From positions 91,123,306-91,187,305 of the forward strand of contig OZ026623.1 of the NCBI GenBank assembly GCA_964020975.1: 64,000 bases of DNA. The letters run 5' to 3'. Shown here piece after piece: positions 49,950-59,571 of the stretch. The stretch is from Hermodice carunculata (lineage: Eukaryota > Annelida > Polychaeta > Eunicida > Amphinomidae). Each line of letters opens with the position of its first letter. The first letter of the stretch is position 1. Made by a program: the position numbers and the translations under genes. The notes below the pieces were generated by a model. That model made no database searches. It was not told the DNA's origin and saw only the letters and a program-made list of their open reading frames with translations.

Positions 49950-50366
49950 ACCCATTTGGTAACCCGTAGGCGCGAGTTCCACCACCAATTGCACATAGAC
50001 TCCTTCGTGTATCACACTGATCACTAAAATAAAGAACACATAACATTGTCCCATGAGACCAAGCAGAAACACTACCAGGGCGGTGTCAAATCTGACGAGG
50101 CTCCCAGCAATAAGTGGGCCTACATGTATGCGACTGATGGCCCGCTTTGTCACGTTAGAATATTGAAACTTGTCATGCAAAAAACCGATCCTTCAGCCGC
50201 ACACCTATTTAGCCAACTAAACTCAATTTACAAATGCTGTTGAATACCGGGTTGAATGCCCATCAGATCCTATTTGGTACACGGACAAGCCGTTAAGTAA
50301 GAGAACCTTTTTCTGGCTTTTTGCCTGAAATTGGCAAACGCGCAAATGTTTCTAAACGGTAAACAG
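49950..50366 (+). pseudogene. Crypton-like tyrosine recombinase relic, middle segment
   Basis: Peptides HLVTRRREFHHQLHIDSF, ITLSHETKQKHYQGGVKSDE, YATDGPLCHVRILKLVMQKT and then WYTDKPLSKRT with GFLPEIGKRANVSKR match the catalytic middle of DUF3504 recombinases in order. A few stops and frame changes are present. The segment ends at the TA of the large insertion (50367-50368), just before the expected H-x-L-R catalytic motif. Confidence 0.85.
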
Positions 50367-50368
50367 TA

Positions 50369-50840
50369 GGGTTAAGTCGGGTAATATGGGCCCCCTAACT
50401 ATTTTTGCTTAAAAATCAAAAGAGAAGAAAAGTAACGCAAGGTACCCAATTGTTTTCTATAAAACATCGAATAAGGTACCATTTTATCAATATTTTGCTC
50501 TTATTATTCGAACAGATTTTATTTTATACGAATAAATTGAAAAATTAAAAAGTGCCCATATAACCCGAAGGTGAGGGTAATTTGGGCATAATATGTCCAT
50601 AATAAACTTACATATGCCCAAATTAAACTAACCTAAGCCACAAACGTGATCCATAAATTTTTCTGCAAGGGTTCAAAATGACTTCATGTTCTATTAAAGG
50701 TGTTAAAATGACACAATGTGTCTACTTTCCGCTCCCCAGTTGAATTATTGTTCGTTTTACTCTAAAAGGGCTGAAAACCTTTATTCTATGTTGATCTTTG
50801 AGCAAAAATAGTTAGGGACCCATATTACCCGACTTGACCC
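50369..50840. mobile_element. Left 472-bp module of the composite insertion
   Basis: Terminal inverted repeats of about 42 bp (GGGTTAAGTCGGGTAATATG...TAACTATTTTTGC and its complement at the right), TA at both sides (50367-50368 and 50841-50842). The middle contains further copies of the GGGTAATTTGGGCATAATAT type word. By itself it would be called a MITE. Confidence 0.85.
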
Positions 50841-51096
50841 TATAGGGTCTAGATGAAATATTTAAGACGAAATACGCGTCACACAAAACACCCACCCACC
50901 CACCCCACACGCACATATACACAGGATACCAACATGCTGATGCGCTTATGTGAAATCATGCATGAAAGTACAAAAACGAAATGCAAAATAATAATCAGCA
51001 AGAATTTGCCAAAATACTTGAGACAAAAGCAGCGACTGCATTAAATGCGTCGTTACTGTTTGCACCTACATTCATGCAAGGCATGCTGTGAGCCTA

Positions 51097-51410
51097 AGGC
51101 GGAAAAAGATCATGTGTTTCCGGTCACCCGACCAACTGTTCTTCTGAAGTGCGGACTCGTAAATTTAGGGGCCACGTTGAAAAAAAGGAAGTTTTTGAAA
51201 ATTTCTACCTAGTGTAGGCCCCCCCCCCATATATTTTTTTTGAAAGAAATCTAAATTATTTTCAAATCTTTCATTCATTTCTGTGTGTATGGCGAGTTCT
51301 GTATCCTGAGTCTTATCAGATTTTTGTTTGTAACAATAATTTTTCCTGCCTACCGACCAAATTGAAAAAAAACAAGTTATGTGACCGGAAACAAGTGATT
51401 TTTTTCGGCC
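51097..51410. mobile_element. MITE within the composite core
   Basis: Left AAGGCGGAAAAAGATCATGT and complemented right GGCCGAAAAAAATCACTTGT, both continuing GTTTCCGGTCAC, form inverted repeats of about 33 bp. TA flanks at 51095-51096 and 51411-51412. Length is 314 bp; it is non-coding. Confidence 0.7.
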
Positions 51411-51460
51411 TAATTTACTTCAATGCTTATGTATAATAGTCAAATCTGATAACAATCGAA

Positions 51461-51775
51461 AGAGAGCTCAACAATTTAATAGAAAATTGGTGTGAATGAC
51501 CAAGAGTCAATTATAATACTGCTACAGACATGTATCTGGTAATGTATTGCAGGCTTATTACAATGCTGGATTTTACCTTTGCACGAGAACGCGCTAACAA
51601 AGATCACATATAAAAGCTCAAACAGTTTAATAGAAAATAGGTGTGAAAGACCAATAGTCAATTATAATACTGCGACACACATTATGTATCTGGTGTAGGG
51701 TTATAACAACGCCAGATTTTACCTTTGCACGAGAACTCACTAACAGAGATCACATGTAAAAGTACCTTGGCGCTT
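51461..51775. repeat. Two-copy tandem duplication, about 150-bp period
   Basis: GTCAATTATAATACTGC occurs at 51506 and 51656, and TTTTACCTTTGCACGAGAAC in both copies. The duplicated unit includes the sequence just after the stop of the zinc-finger gene. Confidence 0.88.
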
Positions 51776-52200
51776 TGGAACACCTGCACATTCTGTGTGA
51801 TGCAATAGGAAACATATTTGACATTGAACAGCATCTGGTGTATCACAAAATTTTTCTGAACATATGGGGCATTCTGCATTGGCTTCTTTAAAGGTAGAAT
51901 CCGGCGCTGCTTGGTTGCCACGTTTCATTTTAGCTAGCATAGAACGGGAGGCATTACTAGGCTGTTGAGCTGTTTGGTCACAATTTTTCTGAGGACGCTT
52001 CTGTCTAGTTTGTGTAGACTTGGAGGATGGCTGAACACTTTGCTGCTTTTTCTGAGACCTTTGTGTTGTGGGTTTTTTTTAGGGGAGTTTGCTTTTTCAT
52101 TTACTTTTTTTTTCTTTTTTGTCTCTGCCCGCTTGAGCTCTTCTTTGTACTGCAAACTAGTCTGCAGCTCAGCGTGGGCTACTTTACGTTTTTTACATGA
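51740..52200 (-). pseudogene. Lysine-rich protein with C-terminal PHD-like zinc finger
   Basis: The minus-strand C-terminus reads ECPICSEKFCDTPDAVQCQI then CFLLHHTECAGVPKRQGTFT and CDLC-stop. The spacing is C-x2-C-x9-C-x2-C-x4-H-x2-C-x~11-C-x2-C, a PHD/zinc-knuckle-like finger as found at the C-terminus of several pogo/Tigger-type transposases and chromatin proteins. Upstream are KRAETKKKKKVNEKANSPKK and, in the next frame, SQKKQQSVQPSSKSTQTRQK. The frame change coincides with a run of eight A residues (52073-52080 on the complement), so a sequencing or true frameshift is possible. No DDE catalytic domain was found upstream. Confidence 0.55.
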
Positions 52201-52207
52201 TGTACTG

Positions 52208-52672
52208 CTACAATTTCTCTGAACCTTTGGTATGCAGCATCAAGAAACAGAATGATTTAGATGGCTCAGTGTCAACAACAGCAGTGTCAATGGATGATTG
52301 ACGCTTCTCAGTGGAAGTGTCCGTGGAAGCTGAATGTTTCTCAATGGTGTTGGTGGTGGAAGATGGATGCTCCTGTACGGCAGGGTCATTGGAAGCTGGA
52401 CACTCCTCTACGGCAGTGTCAGTGGAAGCTGGACGCTGCTCTAAAGAAGTGTCAGTGGAAGCTGGGCGCTGCTCCTCTATGGCAGTGTCAGTGGAAGCTG
52501 GACGCTCCTCTATGGCAGTGTCAGCGGAAGCTTGACGCTCTTCTACGGCAGTGTCAGTGGAAGCTGGACGCTCCTCTGTGGCAGAGTCAGTGAAAGCAGG
52601 ACGCTCCTCTATGGCAGTGTCAGTGAAAGCTGGACGCTCCTTTATGGCAGTGTCAGTGGAAGCTGAGAGCAT
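52208..52672 (-). CDS. Protein segment of 11-residue repeats (33-bp minisatellite)
   Basis: The minus strand encodes about 12 copies of ASTDTAIEERP-like units over 154 residues, with the start flanked by a possible acceptor TGTATGCTCTCAG. The 33-bp DNA repeat keeps the frame in every copy except one three-base insertion. Acidic/threonine-rich repeats suggest a disordered region. It precedes the zinc-finger segment on the same strand and may be its N-terminal part, but the frame does not run through (stop at 52208-52210). Confidence 0.5.
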   Translation of the reverse strand: MLSASTDTAIKERPAFTDTAIEERPAFTDSATEERPASTDTAVEERQASADTAIEERPASTDTAIEEQRPASTDTSLEQRPASTDTAVEECPASNDPAVQEHPSSTTNTIEKHSASTDTSTEKRQSSIDTAVVDTEPSKSFCFLMLHTKGSEKL

Positions 52673-53135
52673 ACACTTGTTTTACACTTAATAATAGCCC
52701 TATAATCCGACTTTATCATTCATGGTGAATCGGGAAATCAGTTTCCAAACAATCTACATGCTCAATGTTGTTTTTTTTCGGGGGGGGGGGGCACATGTAT
52801 TTTATGTCTCATGGCCACGCTACCATAGGAAAGCTTCTGGTAGCTCTATTAAGTTAAAGTGATTAAAATAAATTATCATAAACACTAGGGCTACCGTACT
52901 AAAAATATTCAACTATTAAAATTTTGAACTCATGTCTAGAGTTTCAGTTTGAATATTTCCAAATAAACCCCATAGTTTGGATACAAACTCCTCTGTCAAG
53001 TTTTGTGGTTCTACGACAAATAATAACTTATTTGAACATTTTTGAAGCAATCAGAAATCTTCGGTTCTTTTCGTAGTCGCTATGAAGAAAAGTTCTGTTT
53101 ACTTTTCAACTCTATATGTATTTAGATTAGGATAC
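52673..53135. other. Composite core, unassigned
   Basis: No transposase remnant could be read on either strand. A G-run is at 52781-52791. Confidence 0.3.
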
Positions 53136-53866
53136 CGATCTAGTGAATACTAATCAAGTGTCCCATCGTTTCATTTGTTTTATCCTCTTCAAAATTGAAT
53201 TGAAACACCATTGAAACTATATACTTTCTGAAAGAGCAGAAAAGGGGGAGTGCCAGAATGTCAATTATTTTGGCTAACACACAAATTATTGAAAGATTTG
53301 ACTAATTACATAAGCAATTAAATTTTAATTAAGATTGTAACTTTAAAAAAGGGAACTAACACCAGTAATGCTGAATCAATTATTTTGGTGCCAAATGGAA
53401 GAGTTCACTATGTATTCCAAAAACGTGTCTCATTTTTTCTGCATCGTATTTATTTTTAAAGATATGGTTTAGTCAAATTTTGTTCTGACATCTTAAAATT
53501 TTTAAAAAATTGATAATTTCTTCTTTAATTAGTGGTAACTTTAAAAATATTAGTGATAAGAATAAAGCAAAACACGTTTTTGGAATACATACCTAACCTT
53601 TCCATTTGGCACAAAAATAATTGATTCAGCATTGTGAGTGTCAGTTCCAATTTTTTTAAAGTTATACTATTTATTAATATTTAATTGCATATGTAATTAA
53701 GCATATCTGTTAAAATATTGTGTGTAAGCAAATATAATTGCCTTTGTTGAACTACCCTGTTTCTCCTTTTTCAAGATATATATAGTTTTGATGGTGTTTC
53801 AATTTGATTTTGAAGAAGATATAACAAATAAAACAAAGGAGCACTATATTAGTCTTCACTAGATCG
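53136..53866. repeat. 731-bp inverted repeat (long hairpin)
   Basis: CGATCTAGTGAATACTAAT at 53136 pairs with the complement ending at 53866, and matching continues inwards almost to the centre near 53501. Examples: GAATTGAAACACCATTGAAA, AATGCTGAATCAATTATTTT and TGTATTCCAAAAACGTGT each have a complemented partner in the right arm. Arm identity looks about 80-85%. No open frame lies in it. Transcription across it would give a long double-stranded RNA hairpin. Confidence 0.88.
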
Positions 53867-54206
53867 CCACCTTAAACAAGATAATATTACCAGTAACGCA
53901 GGCCTAAATCTATGCTGAAATAAAGAATCGTTCAGGCTTACCGTAGAAATATGTAGGCCTATTAAAAATAGTACATAGGCCTGGGTTATTCAGCCAGCAA
54001 AGTAGACCCTACTGTTATTTTTACTGAATGCTACATTAGAAATAGGCTATGGGTCTAGAAGAAATAGGCCTAGTTGGCCTCGGGCCTGAGCCTAGATGAA
54101 ATATTTGGCCTCGGACCTCATAACCATGTGGCTTGTGGTAGGTCTACCCTTTAATAGGTCTACCTTCACTTTTTCCGTAGGTCTGTAATCTTAGACAGGA
54201 AAAGCA
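53867..54206. other. Composite core, AGGCCT-rich segment
   Basis: Several TAGGCCTA-type words occur between 53895 and 54110. CTAGATGAAATATTT at about 54091 is also found at 50849, just inside the left module. Confidence 0.5.
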
Positions 54207-54677
54207 GGGTATGTTACGGGTATTATGGGTCTGTGCGTATAATATGGGTCTCTCGTGTGTTTAATATGGGTCCCCTCTGTATAATATGGGCATACCATGC
54301 CCATATTACATGCACGTGACATACCTGAGGTTCTGAACTTCACTAAGAAAATTTTAATCATGTGATCCAATCATCGCCCATCTGTGAACAAAATGGACAT
54401 TTCTTTGTCATAAAACATTGCCTTTTTCCGCTGTAGATCATGCATTTTGTGTCAGGAAGGGGTGAAATTTACAGTTACGTTGTAAGAAAGTTATGTTGTT
54501 ATTTTATACATTCCTTAGGCCGACTTTTTTTGGACCTGTACAACCAGGCGTTGTTATGGCTGCGTCGTCTGCTACACGCTTTTTCATCACGTGGCACTTC
54601 TGACATAAAATGCGTTCTTTGCATAATTAGAGGGGGTGCCCATATTACTCGCGGGCCCATATTACCCGACGTTACCC
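54207..54677. mobile_element. Right 471-bp module of the composite insertion
   Basis: It starts GGGTATGTTACGGGTATTAT and ends in the complement of GGGTAACGTCGGGTAATATG. The left part repeats TATAATATGGGTC several times. The outer side has TA (54678-54679); the inner side has CA, a possible decayed TA. Its interior does not match that of the left module although the length does. Confidence 0.75.
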
Positions 54678-54679
54678 TA

Positions 54680-55138
54680 CACTGTCTCCGCGCTACGGCA
54701 ATTCAGTACTTGAATGATGCAAGTTTTCAGGCACGGCACATAATGTTTATGTCCGGGCACAAAAACGAGGCATCTCTCAGATCCTGTGTTCAGCAATGCA
54801 ATAAAAAGCTTTCAGCAAAGTACTTTCTGATGTGGCCACACCCACTGTTATTGTTAATCATGCTTTCGCTCCCGTTCTTCTCGGTTCTGTTGTCGGTGAT
54901 CCATCATAACGATTCCCGTTCCCCGTCACTTTTTGAGCCGCCTCCCTGCAAACCATGCGAAGAATCAACTGTTTTCACTCTTTCAAATGCTGTTTCTACT
55001 TCACAAGACGACTCTAATTTTCATTCTGTCGTTCAAGTATCTCAAACCTGTGAAAGAAATACGAATCACAATGCTGGAATGATCGCAAATTCTACCTTCC
55101 ACAGCTGTGTCTCCCACATGGTCTCTAATCGTTGAGAA
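54680..55138 (+). pseudogene. Crypton-like tyrosine recombinase relic, C-terminal segment
   Basis: It begins with HCLRATAIQYLNDASFQARH and IMFMSGHKNEASLRS, the conserved HxLR and SGH motifs of DUF3504 tyrosine recombinases. At the expected catalytic tyrosine (SLRSY in relatives) it has Cys (SLRSC), so the nucleophile is lost. The tail ends with NSTFHSCVSHMVSNR-stop, similar in style to C-termini of the family. The open frame starting upstream at 54440 is an accident of the inserted right module. Confidence 0.85.
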
Positions 55139-55439
55139 TTTAAATTGAGATACCGCGCATGTTCGTGCAGTGAACCAAATTACTGCTCCGATTAGTGTTC
55201 ATTCACAGTAATAGCATTTTTTGTTGCTGTTTATTTGCATACGCATTTCTACATTTTTCGTCTTTCGTTAGAAGATATTAACAAATAATTTCCCTAAAAA
55301 CAAACATTTTCTGCTGCAATATACTAATGTTAAGGAAGAGACCAAATGTGTACAGCAGAACTATTTTTGTTGTTGTCACTTTCAAGTTGATGTTCACCAG
55401 GTTGAAAAATTCATTACAAACGCACTTTAAGCCTCTTAT

Positions 55440-57700
55440 TTCGACATCTATTGAATTAAAATTGGACAGAAAAATAGGAAAAATAGTGTAAATATAAGTA
55501 TAAAAATAAACTTCATTTGGAGTGTTATCATGTTGGTGTGATGGAATCTTGTCTGTAGGTAATTTTTTCCATCAATCGCTACCTCATTATTAATGAGGGT
55601 TCTCCTTGTGTACTGGAGCATTGGGCAAAATAGCATGGAGGTAGGTTAGGGTTAGTCTGTGAAATATTTAGTACATTGTGATAAGTGTTGATCTCCCCCC
55701 TCCTTTAGCCAGTTTTCCAACCAGTTTTCTTTTTGTATGATTTTTCATTAGGGGTGATTCGCATAGCTCTAGACACTATACGGGCTGCAGTCAATTGTAA
55801 ATCCTCCGTGTTTTTCGTCCGTTTGAGCACAGTTCTCCCAGACCACATTACCATATTCTAATAAAGGTCTAATGAAACAGATTTATATCACTTATATTTT
55901 TCAGTATATTTAGCTGTTTAGAGGTTTTAGAGAGACAATTTCTTTTATATGATCTTTCCATTTTAAATCGGACTTTGGAACACGACCCAGATGTTCATGT
56001 TGACAAACATTCTCCCATTGATATCCTTGAAAAACGAGGGGTGAGTGGTCACGAGGCCGCCTGTTAAGGGGGATAAGCATTGTGTCACGAACGTCTTTGC
56101 AGACAGCAGGATTTTTTATAGGACAGATTGAATAATTTGTATAACAGGAGCAGCCTCTTACAAAAGCCTGGTGCTTATTCCATATGGACCAGTAGATTTA
56201 GAGGTGTCAATACTTTAAAGTATGTCGAGAACCTCGTTTTCGTTGATGTTCAGGTCACCCAAAATATTGGTACGGTGATCAGGAGGGATGGGATCTTGGG
56301 CCATTGAAGTGTTAAAATTACTTTGGCTCAGGAAAAAGAATTAAACACCCACTGTCGCTTATGTGCTTCCCATCGAATGATAATTGACTGACAGTGGTTC
56401 TTTAAAAAAAACAAAAAACAAAAAATAGCCCTCTGCCAAACTTTGTTTTTCTTTTTGAATTTTTTTAAAGAGTCATCCAGTTTATTATTATGCTCCTTCC
56501 CAGCTAAGCGGAGATGGTCCTGATATCGATTTCTTAATTGGTTATAAATAACCCATATTTCGTGGCTATGTGGTCCGTTATTGCCTTCTTTGGCTTTGGT
56601 GTAAGAACGCATTGCCTTAAGTTTTTCAAGACGTAAGGCCAAGTTGTACCATCGTAGGTCATTGGGGCGAATGGCGACGTCTTTATTGGAGATACATTCT
56701 TTTGCTGCATGCATAAAGGTATCGGACCAAGAAAGACGACACTCATTGACATCGGTGGATGCAAAACAATTATTCCATTGAATTTGTTAGAGATGCTCAC
56801 GAAAATGGTCATTATTTGCCTTCTTATATTTCAAAATTAATCATTTGTAAACTGACTCTTTTTTACGCCGAAATATAATTTTAACAGACACTATATGCTT
56901 TGATCGCAGTTTGCTATCGGTGGTAGGACACATGGCCAGCAAATAAATTGGGAATGTTAGAAATTATCTGAATTCAATTACACGAAGGGTACGTGGCGTG
57001 ACAGATTACGAACAGGGTTAACTGTAAGTATTCTGTATGCTCCATTAACCGGGAAGTGGTACTGGTAATCCAGGTAGGTCCTTGAATGTGAGGAAGCAGA
57101 AAGTTGGTGGTACAAAAATGGTTGAGTTTTTCGCCTGGTGCCGTGGTAAAAGTCGGCATTAAGATCACCATTTAAGATGACATTTTGGAAGCCGAGAGAT
57201 TTGACTTGATCAAGATTGGTTTGTAAATTGTCCCACAAAGATACTGGGGAATCCGGAGGTCTGGAAAGAACTCTAAGTTAAAAATTTGTAATTATGTACT
57301 TTAATTTCAGCAAATAATAATTCAAGATCAGGACTTATTAGGTCAAGACGCATAGAAGCCCAGAGCTGCTTGGATACATGTCAACGCCCCTGCCTAATCC
57401 AGTGAGGTGGTCTCTGTGCATTATTGGATGGAAACCCGTTAATGCAAGGTCACTATCAGGAATACTTTGGGACAAAAAGGTTTCAGAGACACATACAAGA
57501 TCGTAGTGTTGGGGAATATCGGAACAAACAGTACAGCACAAATAGCTCTCGGCGATGAGCAGTGTAAAAGGTCCCACAGCTAGTACCTGCAAGCCACATA
57601 TTAAAAAGGAAAATATAGGAAATAGATCTCAGAATGTGAAATAAGTGGACAGGGATTGCGGTTTGGGAGAGCTGTACACGAGAAATATACCCCCCCCCCC
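55440..57700 (-). mobile_element. Decayed LINE, minus strand
   Basis: Collinear minus-strand pieces: endonuclease QHYDLVCVSETFLSQSIPDS (57500-57430) and SLGFQNVILNGDLNADF (57200-57150); a linker DLRWYNLALRLEKLKAMRSY (56665-56600); a reverse transcriptase palm-type SIDTSKSTGP (about 56205-56180); and a SDLKWKDHI near 55975 that matches the SDLRWTDHI region of the LINE at the window start. The catalytic FADD segment and much of the palm are missing through deletion, with stops and frame changes throughout. It was a Jockey/CR1-like element and is long dead. Confidence 0.75.
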
Positions 57701-58712
57701 CAAACACACACATAAGGATAACATCGATAACAGGTAACTATCTTTGAAGAGATTCCCATTAACGCGCGAAATGTGGTGCAAAATGCATAGCGCATAGTAA
57801 ATATGTACCTTAGCCAGAACGACTGATCGCTTACATTATAAGTTATCAAAGGGTTGAGGTAATTTATCAGTTTGATATAGACCGATATATATGCGGGATG
57901 GTAGCCTGCCAAGTATAGCACGTCATTATATACTCAAACTTGAAGATAGCGTTACCAGTACGATTCCTATGCAAATATAATGCAAATTCTGCACCTAAAG
58001 AAATCATAATGAAGTATATATAAAAGCGTAGGATCAAGTTATATATCAGGAAGTAGGCTAGCCGTTAAAGGCTTACGTGTGTATTAGATATCAAAGACAA
58101 CATTAATTCGAATTAGCGTTTTATTTTAAAGAAACATTCCAGCTAACATCGAACAAGTAGGTCTTGGATTGTTGGTACCTAATGTCAGCAGAAAGTTAAC
58201 CAAATTCTGACATTAAAAAAAGTGATTTATGTTTGAGAAAGATCAGCACAATTTAACATGTACAAATAGGCCAAATTACAAAGTGCTGTTTTGCAAATAT
58301 ATAAATCTGTGTACAAATCAGTATTACTAAAATAAGCCATACGTTTAGATGACTAAATAGGAATAGGACTTTGTTCTTAGAATATAGGACTTGATAGTGT
58401 TCAAACGGCACATGGGCTTACAGAATTAGGTTTGTTAAGTTTCTCTTTCTATTAAATAAGGATTAAGTGTAACTTCATAATCCTAGGGGTGTGTAGAGCA
58501 AACGTTAAGTACTTTTGACATTAAAGCAATCGTGGGAGCCATCAAAACCACATAATCTGCATATGCTAGAAATAAGTCAAAATGACAATTACGGCAACCA
58601 AACCCACAACTCTTCACACGTATCGATCACCTGTCAATGTAGATTACCAGCACCCGCCCACCTACCACCGTTTAATGTCGTTGGAGCAATAGGATGTTCT
58701 CATATTTAACTA
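57701..58712. other. Unassigned
   Basis: AT-rich, with no recognised coding sequence or repeat. Confidence 0.3.
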
Positions 58713-59571
58713 CACTAAAACCTGTCAAGGCCGAACGCCGTTTGGCAAAGTGTTCGGGTATTGGAGGTGTTCGGCTAATAGAGGGTCAGGAGCGTGGCCT
58801 TATAGCTACATCCTGCACATGTAAACTTTGAGTTCACCTGTACATGAACATGCATTGGGGAATATACCAACTCTGACACAGATATATTTATATGAATTAC
58901 AAAAACTTTAAGGAAAAATAAAGTCTAAGATAAAAAAGAACTTAATAAAAATTAAACCACTTGGGAAAAAAGTTTATATGATTCATCAACTTTAGGCTAA
59001 CAGTACATGCACTTTTTAATATCATTAGACTACATTATTAATGTTATTCGTATCTTCATGATCACATGTACGGAAGTATGTACATCTGTCCTACCAGTGA
59101 CAGTACATTTACATGTGCATAATTTGACGACTAAACATTAACACACAATATGTGTGATACCCTTTATCGTACTGCTTAACTTCAGAATACACTTACTGGT
59201 TTGATAAGCTTAAACCAGTTTATTGTATGTACAGCTGTAGAAGGTCTCACCATGGAACCTGCACACTATTGTTACCCTTTGAGTACATTCATGCCACAAA
59301 CTTGATGAAAGTGTTAAATATGAAAAAATGTGATGTTTTTGTTCCAAATATCGATAATTTTCCTGAAAGAACCCTTTTTTTTCTGGGAGGTAATTGACCT
59401 TTACAGGTTAAATATTGCCGTGTTCAGAGTAGTGAAGTGTCCGGTGCTTCCAGGTTGCAACACTTGGCTGTCCTATTAAATTACATACAAAAAAGTTGGG
59501 ACCCCCAAAAAGGTGTTCGGGTAACAGAGGTGTTCAGCTGTCGGAGGTATTCGGCTTGGCAGGTTTCACTG
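58713..59571. mobile_element. Pogo/Tigger-like non-autonomous element, 859 bp
   Basis: Left CACTAAAACCTGTCAAGGCC and complemented right CAGTGAAACCTGCCAAGCCG are inverted ends of about 22 bp. Both ends continue into repeated GTGTTCGGNTAATNGAGG words (58755-58785 and 59510-59555). TA is present on the left and CA on the right, so the target duplication is imperfect. There is no transposase. The short element at 5453-5614 has a similar CAGTG start. Confidence 0.65.

Larger units (their letters stand above)
50369..54677. mobile_element. 4.3-kb composite-like insertion with TA target duplication
   Basis: The outer ends GGGTTAAGTCGGGTAATATG (left) and GGGTAACGTCGGGTAATATG (complemented right) are inverted repeats. 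TA lies on both sides (50367-50368 and 54678-54679). With one TA removed, the host frame continues without a gap from KR-stop-T into HCLRATA, which identifies the whole interval as one insertion. Each end is a module of 472 or 471 bp, itself bounded by the same inverted repeat. The 3.4-kb core holds a MITE (51097), a tandem duplication (51461), a zinc-finger gene piece on the minus strand and a long inverted repeat. The superfamily is not settled; TA and the zinc finger suit the pogo/Tigger or wider Tc1/mariner group. Confidence 0.75.

Noticed and set aside
54440-54679. Upstream part of a 231-codon frame ending in recombinase sequence
   Set aside because: This part lies in the inserted right module; only the portion from 54680 has recombinase similarity.
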